This document shows positions 28,895 through 37,821 of a DNA stretch of 64,000 nucleotides, piece by piece. The stretch covers positions 3,906,001 to 3,970,000 of the forward strand of contig NZ_CP018811.1 in assembly GCF_001922345.1 (NCBI RefSeq), in the 5' to 3' direction. This stretch comes from Paraburkholderia sp. SOS3. GTDB taxonomy: Bacteria > Pseudomonadota > Gammaproteobacteria > Burkholderiales > Burkholderiaceae. How positions within the stretch are numbered: position 1 is the first letter of the stretch; every line of letters begins with the position of its first letter. A program made the position numbers and the translations under genes. The notes beneath the pieces were generated by a model, which ran no database searches, was not told where the DNA came from, and was given only the letters and a program-made list of their open reading frames with translations.

Positions 28895-31800
28895 ATGTCC
28901 GAGCGAAACCTACCCGCTGACCGGCCCGACGTAGGACGCGTCCGGCACGAAAGCGGAGGCGACCATCTGGTGCTGCGGCACACACTTCACTTCGTGCTGG
29001 GCGTCGCGCTCGTCGCGTACTTCCTCACGTTGCTGCTCGTGCTCGGGCTGCGCTATGTCGTGCTGCCGCAAGTGGAATCGTTTCGTCCACGCATTGAAGC
29101 GGCGATTTCGGAAAAGATCCATGCGCAGTTGTCGATCGGTAAGCTGACGCCGCACTGGATCAGCTTCCAGCCCGGTGTCGAAGTCTCCGATCTCACGATC
29201 CGCGATCGCAACGGCGATGTCGCCTTGTCAATTCCGCACGCTACCGCCACCGTGTCGTGGAGCACCTTGTGGAAGCTGAAGCCGATCCTCTCGAGCCTCG
29301 TCGTCGATCAACCGAATCTGCTCGTCGAGCGCAATGACGACGGCACGCTGTCGGTCGCCGGCGTACCGCTGCCGTCCGGCCATACGGGCAACGACACGTT
29401 TTCGACCTGGCTGCTGCGCCAGCAGGCCATGGTCCTGCGCGGCGGCACGCTGCGCTGGCGCGACGCGCAAAAGAAGAACGTGCCTGAAATCGCACTGCAG
29501 AACATCCGCCTCGCCATTCTTAACGATGGCGACGAACATCGCTTCGCGCTGCAGGCGCCCGCCGACGGCAAGGTGCTGTCCGGCCCGCTCGATTTCCGCG
29601 CGCATTTCAGAAATGCACGGGTCGGCGCGATGGGCAAGCCGATCAACTGGAGCGGCAGCGCCTACCTGTCGACCGGGCCCGTCGATCTGCCGACGCTCGC
29701 GCGTTACATCGACTTCCCGATCTCGACGTACGCGGGCCGCATCGATAACGCGATCTGGGTCGAGTTTGCCGAAGGGCGCATCCTGTCCGCGACCGGCGAA
29801 CTGTCGGGCAGCGATATTGCGCTGCGTGTGCGTCCGACCCAGCCGAAGCTCGACGTGCCGGTCGCGCGCTTCTCGTGGACCTTCGCACACGAAGCCGACG
29901 AATACACGCTGCAGCTTCACAACCTGCGCGCGGAACTCGGCCAGCCGCCGCTGTCCGACGGTACGCCGGTGACGCGCGCGCTGGCCTTCAGCACGTTGAA
30001 TGGGCGCTTTCGCAAGCAAAGCGTCCAGCATGGCCAGCTGATCAGCTTCTCGGGCGATCGCGTCGACCTCGGCATCCTCGCCGAATTCAGCCGTGCGCTG
30101 CCGCTGCCGCGGCGGCTTCTCAACAATCTCGTCCGCTTCAATCCGCGCGGCATCGTGTCGAACTATACGATCGAAGTCGAGCGCGACAAGCCCGATTCCG
30201 GCGAAGCGGCAAGCGAACGCGCCGAGACCGGCGCGGAACCGGTCATCCACTATACGTTCAAGGCCGATCTGCAAGGCATCAGCGTAGCCGCCCAGGAACC
30301 GCCGCCCGGACTGACCGCGCGCGGCCATCCGCGCGCCGGCATTCCGGGCTTCGAAAACCTGTGGGGATCGGTCGACGCGAATGAAAAGCAAGGCTCGCTC
30401 ACACTCGATACGCAAAAGGCGGCCATCACCTTGCCGGGCGTCTTCGACGATCCGCGCCTGACCTTCGACCGCCTGCAAGGCAAAGGCACGTGGACGGTCG
30501 CGCAGAGCATCGCGCCCGGCGACAGGCACAAAGCGTTCAAGGTCGACGTGTCAGAGCTCACGGTCGCGAATGCGGACACCAGCGCGAAGGCAAGCGCGAG
30601 CTACTCGAACGTCGGGCACGGGCGCGGCTCGCTCGATCTCGATGCGACCTTCGAGCGTGCACAGGTGTCGCGCATCGTCCGCTATCTGCCGACCAGCATC
30701 AGCGAGCGGGTCAGGATGTATCTGAGCCACGGCTTGCAGGCGGGCATGTCGCGCGGCGCGACGATCCAGATTCACGGCAACCTCGAAAAATTCCCGTATT
30801 CGCGCGACCCGAGCGCCGGCGTGTTCCGGATCGTTGCGCCGTTTACGGGCGGCCGCTTCGATCCGACGCCGTATCCGCCGCGTACGCTGAAAAACGGCAC
30901 ACCGAGCGTATGGCCTGGCTTCGAGGGCATCGACGGCGTGTTCTCGCTGAAGGAAAACGTGCTGCGCTTCGACGTCGACCACGCGCATTACAAGGGCGTA
31001 AAGGTCAACAAGGTAACGGGCGAGATCAGCGATCTCGGCGACCGCTCGAAGGCCCTCGTCATCAACGGCACGGGGCGCGGGCCGCTATCGGACATGCTCG
31101 ACTATGTCGACGACAGCTCGCTTGGCATCCTGACCAAGCACATCACGCGCAAAGTGAAGGCCGACGGTCCCGCCGCGCTCGCGCTGAAGCTGACCGTACC
31201 GCGCGCGCCGCTCGATCCGCGCGCGCCGCGGCCGCACGTCGGCGTCGCCGGCTCGATCACGTTCGAGAACAACCGGCTCGCGATGGAAAAAGTGCCGCCG
31301 CTGTCGCAGCTCAAGGGCAAGGTGCGCTTCACCGAACACACCGCTCAGGTCGATAACCTCTCGGGGCAATTTTTCGGCGGCGATATTCACGCGAACGGCG
31401 GCCTCCAGGAAAACGGCAGCTACGCGCTCGATCTGAACGGACACGTCGCGCTCGAGGCGGCGCGAGAGCTCGATCTGCACGGCCTTGCACCGCAGGTGCT
31501 GAGCCATATCCAGGGCGGCGCACCCTATGCGCTCAGCGTGCGCGGCGCCAAGGGACGGCTGCCCGAGATGTCCGGCCATTCGGACCTGACGGGCCTCGCA
31601 CTCGACTTCCCGGCACCGTTCAACAAGCCCGCCGGTACGCCAATGCCGCTCAGCTTCTCGTTCAAGCCGCCGGCAAATGGGCAGAACGGCGTGGGGCAGA
31701 ACGGCGTGGTCGGGACGAACGTCATCAGCCCGAACGGCGGCGGAGCTAGCGGCACAGATAGCGGCGCAAACAGCGACGCGGACAGCGGCCTCGAACGCGC

Positions 31801-33199
31801 CGATCTGAACTTCGGCCCGATCTCGGCGACCTACCTGTTGCGCGGCGAACCGCATCACATGCCGAAAGTCGTGCGCGGCGCGATCGGCGTGAACCGGCCC
31901 GCCGACCTGCCTTCCGAAGGCGTCGCCGCCACGATCGATCTCGACACGCTCGACGCCGACGCGTGGCGCGCACTCTTCATCCAGATGCGCAATGCGAACC
32001 AGGGCGTGGCGCCCGTGCCGCCGAGCGAAACGACCGCGCAGTTCATCCCGAACCGCTTCGCGCTGCACATCGGCACGCTGACGCTGCTCAAGCGCCATTG
32101 GGAAAGCGTCGTGGTCGGCGCGTCGCACTACGACCGCACGTGGCAGGCAAACATCGGATCGAATCAGGTGTCCGGCCACCTGTCGTGGGTGCCGGGCGCG
32201 ACGCCCGGTTCGCCGGGCACGCTGCAGGCGCGGCTCGCGCGCCTCGTGATTCCGGCCGCAACCGACAACGATCTGCTCGGGCCGGCGATGCAGCAGCCCG
32301 CGCAGAACATGCCGAGCATCGACCTCGTCGTCAACGAACTGATCGTGCGCGGCCGCGATGTCGGCCGCCTCGAGGTCGACGCGCGCAATTTCGAGGAAGA
32401 CGGCGTGCCGGTCTGGCAACTCGACAAGCTCGACATCAGCAACCCGGCGGCGACATTGACGGCCACCGCGAACTGGCGGACGCTGCGCGAGTACGGCGCG
32501 GTCACCGACCAGAGCACGCCGCGCCGCACGGCCGTCGATTTCAAGCTCGACGTGAAGAATGCCGGCGCACTGCTCGAACGCGCAGGCCTGCCGCGCACGC
32601 TGAAAGACGGTGAAGGCACGCTGGCAGGCAAGCTGGCATGGCTAGGCGGTCCGACGCGCATCGACTATACGACGCTGAACGGCAATCTTGCGGTCGATCT
32701 GCGCCACGGGCAGATTCTGAAGGTCGACCCCGGCGTCGCGAAGCTGCTGGGCGTCGTGAGCCTGCAAAGCCTCGCGCGCTTCGCGACGCTCGATTTCCGC
32801 GATGTGATCGGCGAAGGTTTGCCGTTCTCGAGCGCGACGGGCACCAGCGAAATCACCGATGGCATCGGCCGCACCAGCAACTTCAAGCTGATTACGGCGC
32901 CTGCGCGCGCCGAAATGAGCGGCAGCGTCGACCTTGCGCACGAAACGCAGGACCTGAACGTGCGCGTGTTTCCGACCGTCAGCGCCGGCGCGGGCGTCGT
33001 CGCCGCGACGATCATCAATCCGCTGATCGGGCTCGGCGCCCTCGTGGGCGACATCGTGCTGTCGCAATCGCTCGAGCATGCGTTCGTGCTCGACTACGCG
33101 ATTACCGGATCGTGGGCGAAGCCTCACGTCGAGCGGGTGCACGGCGATCGCGGTAAGATGGGTGAGCTACCTGCGGCGCAGGCGGCAGTGGCCCGGTAG
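28895..33199 (+). CDS. YhdP-family AsmA-like envelope protein
   Basis: A 1434-residue protein with one N-terminal membrane span (about 28-53, LRHTLHFVLGVALVAYFLTLLLVLGL read in parts) and a very long beta-rich periplasmic body. The opening ESFRPRIEAAISEKIHAQLSIGKL and the C-terminal part (FPTVSAGAGVVAATIINPLIGLGALVGDIVLSQ read in parts) are characteristic of the YhdP/AsmA group, now thought to form bridges for phospholipid transport to the outer membrane. A Gly/Asn/Gln-rich insert (QNGVGQNGV, SGTDSGANSDADSG) at about residues 928-965 is probably disordered. The N-terminal start ATG 28895 has no strong Shine-Dalgarno. Followed by the nitrilase and tldD genes, an order typical for proteobacteria. 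Confidence 0.88.
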   Translation: MSERNLPADRPDVGRVRHESGGDHLVLRHTLHFVLGVALVAYFLTLLLVLGLRYVVLPQVESFRPRIEAAISEKIHAQLSIGKLTPHWISFQPGVEVSDLTIRDRNGDVALSIPHATATVSWSTLWKLKPILSSLVVDQPNLLVERNDDGTLSVAGVPLPSGHTGNDTFSTWLLRQQAMVLRGGTLRWRDAQKKNVPEIALQNIRLAILNDGDEHRFALQAPADGKVLSGPLDFRAHFRNARVGAMGKPINWSGSAYLSTGPVDLPTLARYIDFPISTYAGRIDNAIWVEFAEGRILSATGELSGSDIALRVRPTQPKLDVPVARFSWTFAHEADEYTLQLHNLRAELGQPPLSDGTPVTRALAFSTLNGRFRKQSVQHGQLISFSGDRVDLGILAEFSRALPLPRRLLNNLVRFNPRGIVSNYTIEVERDKPDSGEAASERAETGAEPVIHYTFKADLQGISVAAQEPPPGLTARGHPRAGIPGFENLWGSVDANEKQGSLTLDTQKAAITLPGVFDDPRLTFDRLQGKGTWTVAQSIAPGDRHKAFKVDVSELTVANADTSAKASASYSNVGHGRGSLDLDATFERAQVSRIVRYLPTSISERVRMYLSHGLQAGMSRGATIQIHGNLEKFPYSRDPSAGVFRIVAPFTGGRFDPTPYPPRTLKNGTPSVWPGFEGIDGVFSLKENVLRFDVDHAHYKGVKVNKVTGEISDLGDRSKALVINGTGRGPLSDMLDYVDDSSLGILTKHITRKVKADGPAALALKLTVPRAPLDPRAPRPHVGVAGSITFENNRLAMEKVPPLSQLKGKVRFTEHTAQVDNLSGQFFGGDIHANGGLQENGSYALDLNGHVALEAARELDLHGLAPQVLSHIQGGAPYALSVRGAKGRLPEMSGHSDLTGLALDFPAPFNKPAGTPMPLSFSFKPPANGQNGVGQNGVVGTNVISPNGGGASGTDSGANSDADSGLERADLNFGPISATYLLRGEPHHMPKVVRGAIGVNRPADLPSEGVAATIDLDTLDADAWRALFIQMRNANQGVAPVPPSETTAQFIPNRFALHIGTLTLLKRHWESVVVGASHYDRTWQANIGSNQVSGHLSWVPGATPGSPGTLQARLARLVIPAATDNDLLGPAMQQPAQNMPSIDLVVNELIVRGRDVGRLEVDARNFEEDGVPVWQLDKLDISNPAATLTATANWRTLREYGAVTDQSTPRRTAVDFKLDVKNAGALLERAGLPRTLKDGEGTLAGKLAWLGGPTRIDYTTLNGNLAVDLRHGQILKVDPGVAKLLGVVSLQSLARFATLDFRDVIGEGLPFSSATGTSEITDGIGRTSNFKLITAPARAEMSGSVDLAHETQDLNVRVFPTVSAGAGVVAATIINPLIGLGALVGDIVLSQSLEHAFVLDYAITGSWAKPHVERVHGDRGKMGELPAAQAAVAR

Positions 33200-33344
33200 G
33201 CAGGCGAGTCGCAACAGCAACAGCAGCAGCACGCTCGCCGCACCGCACAACTTCCGTCGCGCAGTCTTGTGGCGCCGTTCCGTCCACGCCCGGCGTCGCC
33301 TTCAATGGCGCACGCGGCTCCGAAAGGAATCTTCCGATACGCTC

Positions 33345-34205
33345 ATGAGCGATCAACACGCGCAATCCCCTGGCAGCCAGACCTCGTCCTCACAGCCGGC
33401 CGCCCCCTACCGCGTCGCGGCGCTGCAGATGGTCAGCACGCCCGATCGCGATCGCAACCTCGCCGACGCGGAAAAGCTCATCGCACAGGCCGCCGCCGCA
33501 GGCGCGCAACTCGTGCTGCTGCCCGAGTACTTCTGCTTCATGGGCTTCAAGGACACCGACAAGCTCGCCGTGCGCGAGCCGTACGGCGACGGTCCGATCC
33601 AGCGCTTTCTGTCCGATGCGGCACGCAGGCACGATGTGTGGATCATCGGCGGCACGCTGCCGCTGACTGCGCCGGAACCGTCGCGCGTGCTGAACACGAC
33701 GCTCGTATTCGACCCCGCCGGCCGCGAAGTCGCGCGCTACGACAAGATCCACCTGTTCAACTTCGAAAAAGGTGACGAATCATTCGACGAAGCGCGCACG
33801 ATCCGCCCCGGCGAAACCGTGCGCAGCTTCGACGCGCCGTTCGGGCGGGTCGGCCTGTCGGTCTGTTACGATTTGCGCTTTCCGGAGCTGTACCGGCGCC
33901 TCGGCGACTGCGCGATGATCGTCGTGCCGTCCGCGTTTACGTATACGACCGGCCGCGCCCACTGGGAAACGCTGCTGCGTGCGCGCGCCGTCGAGAACCA
34001 GTGCTACGTGCTCGCTGCGGCGCAAGGCGGCAAGCACGAAAATGGCCGCCGCACATGGGGACATAGCATGCTGATCGACCCTTGGGGCGAAATCCTCGAC
34101 GTGCTCGACGAAGGCGCGGGCGTCGTCGCCGGCACAGTCGAACGGGCCCGCATCGACGAAGTGCGGCAAAGCCTGCCGGCATACCGGCATCGCGTGCTCG
34201 GCTAG
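33345..34205 (+). CDS. Nitrilase-superfamily carbon-nitrogen hydrolase (Nit1/omega-amidase-like)
   Basis: 286 residues from ATG 33345 (MSDQHAQSPGS). The catalytic triad is visible: Glu in LVLLPEYFCFMG, Lys in RYDKIHLFNF and Cys in VGLSVCYDLRFPELYR. A 25-residue Ser/Gln-rich head precedes the domain. The set of motifs matches the Nit1/YbeM branch, whose members hydrolyse deaminated glutathione and omega-amides in metabolite repair. The substrate here is inferred. It lies between the YhdP gene and tldD, as in many beta- and gammaproteobacteria. Frames extending further upstream overlap the YhdP gene and were rejected. Confidence 0.9.
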   Translation: MSDQHAQSPGSQTSSSQPAAPYRVAALQMVSTPDRDRNLADAEKLIAQAAAAGAQLVLLPEYFCFMGFKDTDKLAVREPYGDGPIQRFLSDAARRHDVWIIGGTLPLTAPEPSRVLNTTLVFDPAGREVARYDKIHLFNFEKGDESFDEARTIRPGETVRSFDAPFGRVGLSVCYDLRFPELYRRLGDCAMIVVPSAFTYTTGRAHWETLLRARAVENQCYVLAAAQGGKHENGRRTWGHSMLIDPWGEILDVLDEGAGVVAGTVERARIDEVRQSLPAYRHRVLG

Positions 34206-34352
34206 CGCGGTGAGCGCCGCCCGGGGTCATCGCGCGCAATTGCATGTATCCAGAACGAGAACCGCCGCACATTGAAAGCGCATCGGCCGTCACCCATATG
34301 TCAAGCCGAGTGCACCGTCCGAATCCCTTGAATCGAGCTGAACCTACTGCGC

Positions 34353-35819
34353 ATGAACATCATCGAACCCAGCATCCGTAATCTCGCGACGGCCAAGGAC
34401 GTTCTTCTCACGCCCTACGGCCTCGACGAAGCCCTGCTGACCCGCACGCTCGCCGAGATCTTCACGCATCGCGTCGATTACGCGGACCTTTACTTCCAGG
34501 CTACGCGCAGCGAAGCGTGGAGTCTCGAGGAAGGCATCGTCAAATCCGGCAGCTTCAGCATCGACCAGGGTGTCGGCGTGCGCGCCGTGTCCGGCGACCG
34601 CACCGCATTTGCGTATTCGGACGATCTCTCGCCCGACGCGATCCGCCAGGCCGCGATCGCCACGCGCGCGATCGCGAAAAGCGGCGGCGGCAAGCAGAAG
34701 ATCAAGGCAGCTTCGGCGCTGACGGGCGTGGCGGGCCGCGATCTGTATCTGCCATCCGATCCGCTGCATTCGCTCGACGCAACGGCCAAGGTCAAGCTGC
34801 TCGAGCGCATCGAACAGATGGCGCGCGGCCGCGACCCGCGCATCACGCAGGTGATGGCGGGCCTCGCCGGCGAATACGACGTCGTGCTCGTCGCACGCAG
34901 CGACGGCGCGCTCGCGGCGGACATCCGGCCGCTCGTGCGTGTGTCGGTAACGGTGATCGCGGAACAGAACGGCCGCCGCGAAATCGGCACGGGCGGCGGC
35001 GGCGGCCGCTTCGACTACGGCTACTTCACCGACGATGTCCTCTCGCGCTACGTCGACGACGCCGTGCATGCGGCGCTCGTGAACCTCGACGCGCGTCCGG
35101 CGCCGGCCGGCGCCATGACCGTCGTGCTCGGGCCGGGCTGGCCGGGCGTGCTGCTGCACGAGGCAATTGGCCACGGGCTCGAGGGCGACTTCAACCGCAA
35201 GGGTTCGTCGGCGTTCGCGGGCCGCATCGGCGAGCAGGTCGCAGCCAGGGGCGTGACGGTCGTGGACGACGGCACGCTGCCGAACCGCCGCGGCTCGCTC
35301 AATATCGACGACGAAGGCAATGCGACGCAGTGCACGACGCTGATCGAAGACGGCATTCTGAAGGGCTACATTCAGGACACGCTGAACGCGCGCCTGATGA
35401 AGATGCCGGTAACGGGCAATGCGCGCCGCGAATCGTACGCCGCGTTGCCGATGCCGCGCATGACCAACACTTACATGCTGAACGGCGACAAGGATCCGCA
35501 GGAAATCATCGCGTCAGTGAAGAACGGCCTCTATGCGGTGAACTTCGGCGGCGGCCAGGTCGACATCACGAACGGCAAGTTCGTGTTCTCGGCGTCCGAA
35601 GCGTACATGATCGAGAACGGCAAGATCAGCTATCCGGTGAAGGGCGCGACGCTGATCGGCAGCGGCCCCGAGTCGCTCAAATACGTGAGCATGATCGGCA
35701 ACGACATGTCGCTCGATACCGGCGTCGGCGTGTGCGGCAAGGAAGGCCAGAGCGTGCCGGTCGGCGTCGGCCAGCCGACGCTGCGCATCGACCGGATGAC
35801 GGTCGGCGGAACAGTCTGA
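34353..35819 (+). CDS. tldD: Metalloprotease TldD
   Basis: 488 residues. The zinc motif HExxxH is seen as LLHEAIGHGLEGDF at about residue 269. N-terminal VDYADLYFQATRSEAWSLEEGIVKSG and C-terminal GNDMSLDTGVGVCGKEGQSVPVGVGQPTLRI (read in parts) are typical TldD. TldD pairs with TldE/PmbA to degrade unfolded peptides and mature certain peptide antibiotics; pmbA is not in this window. A hairpin terminator lies 42 bp downstream, separating it from the DAHP synthase leader. Confidence 0.96.
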   Translation: MNIIEPSIRNLATAKDVLLTPYGLDEALLTRTLAEIFTHRVDYADLYFQATRSEAWSLEEGIVKSGSFSIDQGVGVRAVSGDRTAFAYSDDLSPDAIRQAAIATRAIAKSGGGKQKIKAASALTGVAGRDLYLPSDPLHSLDATAKVKLLERIEQMARGRDPRITQVMAGLAGEYDVVLVARSDGALAADIRPLVRVSVTVIAEQNGRREIGTGGGGGRFDYGYFTDDVLSRYVDDAVHAALVNLDARPAPAGAMTVVLGPGWPGVLLHEAIGHGLEGDFNRKGSSAFAGRIGEQVAARGVTVVDDGTLPNRRGSLNIDDEGNATQCTTLIEDGILKGYIQDTLNARLMKMPVTGNARRESYAALPMPRMTNTYMLNGDKDPQEIIASVKNGLYAVNFGGGQVDITNGKFVFSASEAYMIENGKISYPVKGATLIGSGPESLKYVSMIGNDMSLDTGVGVCGKEGQSVPVGVGQPTLRIDRMTVGGTV

Positions 35820-35861
35820 ACTCGGCGATTCGCACGCTTCCCGCAGAAATTGCTGAAGGCG

Positions 35862-35883
35862 TGCGGATTTTCCGCATTTTTTG
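35862..35883 (+). terminator. Intrinsic terminator after tldD
   Basis: TGCGGA (35862-35867), loop TTT, TCCGCA (35871-35876) followed by TTTTTT. It stops tldD transcription before the aromatic leader promoter. Confidence 0.8.
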
Positions 35884-35893
35884 ACCGATCCGC

Positions 35894-35922
35894 TTGTCAA
35901 GCGCGCTTACGCACGGTATAAA
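35894..35922 (+). promoter_or_regulatory. Sigma-70 promoter of the DAHP synthase leader transcript
   Basis: TTGTCA (35894-35899), 17-bp spacer, TATAAA (35917-35922): five of six bases at each hexamer with ideal spacing, the best promoter match in the window. Predicted transcription start near 35929, about 33 nt before the leader ATG. Confidence 0.8.
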
Positions 35923-35961
35923 GCCACTCAACCTTTTTTGCAGAACCCACTCTCTTTCATC

Positions 35962-36030
35962 ATGTCCGCCCGGTTTTATTTTTATTTCTTTTGGCATCTC
36001 AGACCGCTGGCGGCTCGAGAGGGGTGTTAG
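35962..36030 (+). CDS. Aromatic leader peptide of the DAHP synthase gene (22 aa)
   Basis: A 22-codon frame from ATG 35962 to TAG 36030: MSAR, then seven aromatic residues in a row FYFYFFW (codons 5-11; 4 Phe, 2 Tyr, 1 Trp), then HLRPLAAREGC. Such a run is not expected by chance. It lies after a strong promoter and before mutually exclusive hairpins, exactly where a ribosome stalled on the aromatic codons would leave the antiterminator segment free. No strong Shine-Dalgarno is visible before the ATG, which is the weak point. Function inferred: sensing of charged Phe/Tyr (Trp) tRNA for ribosome-mediated attenuation of the gene at 36217. The peptide itself probably has no other role. Confidence 0.85.
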   Translation: MSARFYFYFFWHLRPLAAREGC

Positions 36031-36091
36031 TGCATAAACGGCAAGCCCGAAATTCCCGAAAAACCGCCAGCGAGTCTGGCGGTTTTTTTTT
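36002..36091 (+). promoter_or_regulatory. Attenuator: antiterminator / intrinsic terminator switch before the DAHP synthase gene
   Basis: Terminator: AAAAACCGCCAG (36059-36070), 5-nt loop, CTGGCGGTTTTT with nine T to 36091. Antiterminator: GACCGCTGGCGG (36002-36013, inside codons 14-18 of the leader peptide) pairs with CCGCCAGCGAGTC (36064-36076) through 12 base pairs with one bulged A. Both structures use 36064-36070, so only one can form. The heptamer CTGGCGG occurs twice (36007-36013 and 36076-36082), which is how the competition is built. A ribosome stalled at the aromatic codons leaves 36002-36013 free (read-through); a ribosome at the stop codon covers it (termination). Confidence 0.85.
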
Positions 36092-36216
36092 GCCGCGGGC
36101 TTTTCCACTTATCCGATGCGCGGAGCCGACGCTCCCGCTCACATGCAACGAATACGTAACAAACACGCAACAAACACACAACGTACCGACGCTACGAACT
36201 GCACCTGGAGAACGAC

Positions 36217-37290
36217 ATGCCCCCGCACAATACCGACGATGTCCGAATTCGCGAATTGAAGGAACTTACCCCGCCCGCGCACCTGATCCGCGAATTCCCG
36301 TGCAGCGAAAAGGAATCGGACCTGATCTTCAACACGCGGCAGGCATTGCATCGCATCCTGCACGGCATGGACGACCGGTTGATCGTCATCATCGGTCCGT
36401 GCTCGATTCATGACCCGAAAGCGGCACTCGAGTATGCCGGGCGTCTCATCGAACAGCGCAAACGCCTTGCGGGCGAACTCGAGATCGTGATGCGCGTGTA
36501 TTTCGAGAAGCCGCGCACGACGGTCGGCTGGAAGGGTCTTATCAACGACCCGCATCTCGACAACAGTTTCAAGATCAACGACGGCCTGCGCGCCGCGCGC
36601 GAACTGCTGCTGCATATCAATGAGCTCGGTCTGCCGGCCGGCAGCGAGTTTCTCGACATGATCAGCCCGCAGTACATCGCCGACCTGGTCTCGTGGGGCG
36701 CGATCGGCGCGCGCACCACGGAATCGCAAGTGCATCGCGAACTCGCTTCGGGGCTCTCGTGTCCGGTGGGCTTCAAGAACGGCACGGACGGCAATGTGAA
36801 GATCGCCGTCGACGCGATCAAGGCGGCGTCGCAGCCGCACCACTTCCTTTCCGTGACGAAGGGCGGCCATTCGGCGATCGTGTCGACCGCGGGCAACGAA
36901 GATTGCCACATCATCCTGCGCGGCGGCAAAGCGCCGAACTACGATGCGCAAAGCGTCGATGTCGCGTGTGCGGACATCGGCAAGGCCGGTCTCGCCGCGC
37001 GACTGATGATCGACGCAAGCCATGCAAACAGCTCGAAGAAGCACGAGAACCAGATCCCGGTTTGCGCCGATATCGGTCGCCAGATCGCGGGCGGCGATGA
37101 GCGCATCGTCGGCGTGATGGTCGAGTCGCATCTGGTTGCCGGACGCCAGGATCTGCAGGAAGGCTGCGCGCTCACATACGGCCAGAGCATCACCGACGCG
37201 TGCATCGGCTGGGACGAAAGCATCGGCGTACTCGACGGACTCGCCGAGGCCGTCAGACAACGTCGTATTGCACGAGGCAGCGGCAACTGA
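36217..37290 (+). CDS. aroG: 3-deoxy-7-phosphoheptulonate synthase, class I (AroFGH type)
   Basis: 357 residues, the usual length of the feedback-regulated class Ia enzyme. It condenses phosphoenolpyruvate with erythrose 4-phosphate, the first step of the shikimate pathway. Seen: RLIVIIGPCSIHD, MRVYFEKPRTTVGWKGLINDP, the GARTTESQVHRELASGLSCPVGFKNGTDG block with substrate and metal residues (read in parts), and the C-terminal DASHANSSK. ATG 36217 is preceded by GGAG with 6-bp spacing. Which aromatic amino acid inhibits it cannot be settled by eye; aroG is used as a family name. Expression is very likely controlled by the attenuator 126 bp upstream. A strong terminator follows. Confidence 0.95.
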   Translation: MPPHNTDDVRIRELKELTPPAHLIREFPCSEKESDLIFNTRQALHRILHGMDDRLIVIIGPCSIHDPKAALEYAGRLIEQRKRLAGELEIVMRVYFEKPRTTVGWKGLINDPHLDNSFKINDGLRAARELLLHINELGLPAGSEFLDMISPQYIADLVSWGAIGARTTESQVHRELASGLSCPVGFKNGTDGNVKIAVDAIKAASQPHHFLSVTKGGHSAIVSTAGNEDCHIILRGGKAPNYDAQSVDVACADIGKAGLAARLMIDASHANSSKKHENQIPVCADIGRQIAGGDERIVGVMVESHLVAGRQDLQEGCALTYGQSITDACIGWDESIGVLDGLAEAVRQRRIARGSGN

Positions 37291-37321
37291 ATCATGCAAT
37301 AGCGCGCTTCGCCGCATCCTG

Positions 37322-37351
37322 AAAAGCCCGGCCACCGTGCCGGGCTTTTTT
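37322..37351 (+). terminator. Intrinsic terminator after aroG
   Basis: AAAGCCCGGC (37323-37332) and GCCGGGCTTT (37339-37348), loop about 6 nt, then a T-run to 37351. Confidence 0.85.
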
Positions 37352-37451
37352 ATCGTTAGCCATCCGGACGAATGTTCATTCATGTACGACACCGGTACCG
37401 TAGGCGTTCTTCGCAGGCATGTTGAAAGGACTTGACCTGAAAGAAGAATTA

Positions 37452-37467
37452 GTACAAAATTTTGTAC
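37452..37467. promoter_or_regulatory. Perfect palindromic operator at the toxin-antitoxin promoter
   Basis: GTACAAAATTTTGTAC, a perfect 16-bp palindrome, strikingly AT-rich in this high-GC chromosome. A TTGACC box lies at 37432-37437 and TACAAA within the palindrome could serve as -10, though the spacing is short (15 bp). The Shine-Dalgarno AAGGAAG (37471-37477) follows, 13 bp before the toxin ATG. Likely the autoregulatory site of the antitoxin. Confidence 0.7.
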
Positions 37468-37480
37468 ATGAAGGAAGTCT

Positions 37481-37819
37481 ATGAATCGGGAAAAAGAGAT
37501 TCGCTGGGTTGGCTCCAGCTATGACGACCTTCTGGCGTTTCCAGAGGAAGCACGGCGGCAAGCAGGTTTTCAGCTTTCCAAAGTACAAGCCGGACTTGAC
37601 CCGGACAACTGGAAACCCTTTGATCGGGTCGGTGCAGGAACGCGCGAAATTCGCATTCACGAAGCAGAAGGCGTATTTCGCGTCATGTATGTCGCAAAGT
37701 TCGTCGAAGCCATCTATGTGCTGCATTGTTTCCAGAAGCAGACGCAGGCAACGAGCAAACAGGACAGAGAAATCGCCGAAGCGCGTTATCGTGCCTTGGC
37801 AAATGTTAGGAAGGCATAG
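37481..37819 (+). CDS. RelE/HigB-type toxin (phage Gp49-like family)
   Basis: 112 residues of the Gp49/HigB-like RelE-superfamily toxin type: IRWVGSSYDDLLAFPEEARRQAGFQLSKVQAGLDPDNWKPFDRVGAGTREIRIHEAEGVFRVMYVAKFVEAIYVLHCFQKQTQ (read in parts) contains the conserved pattern of a basic-loop Arg (TREIRI), FRVMYVAKF and LHCFQKQTQATS. Known relatives cleave mRNA on the ribosome. The gene comes first and the antitoxin follows after 2 bp, the reversed order typical for this family. Codon use is a little less GC-biased than its neighbours, suggesting later acquisition. Confidence 0.88.
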   Translation: MNREKEIRWVGSSYDDLLAFPEEARRQAGFQLSKVQAGLDPDNWKPFDRVGAGTREIRIHEAEGVFRVMYVAKFVEAIYVLHCFQKQTQATSKQDREIAEARYRALANVRKA

Positions 37820-37821
37820 CA

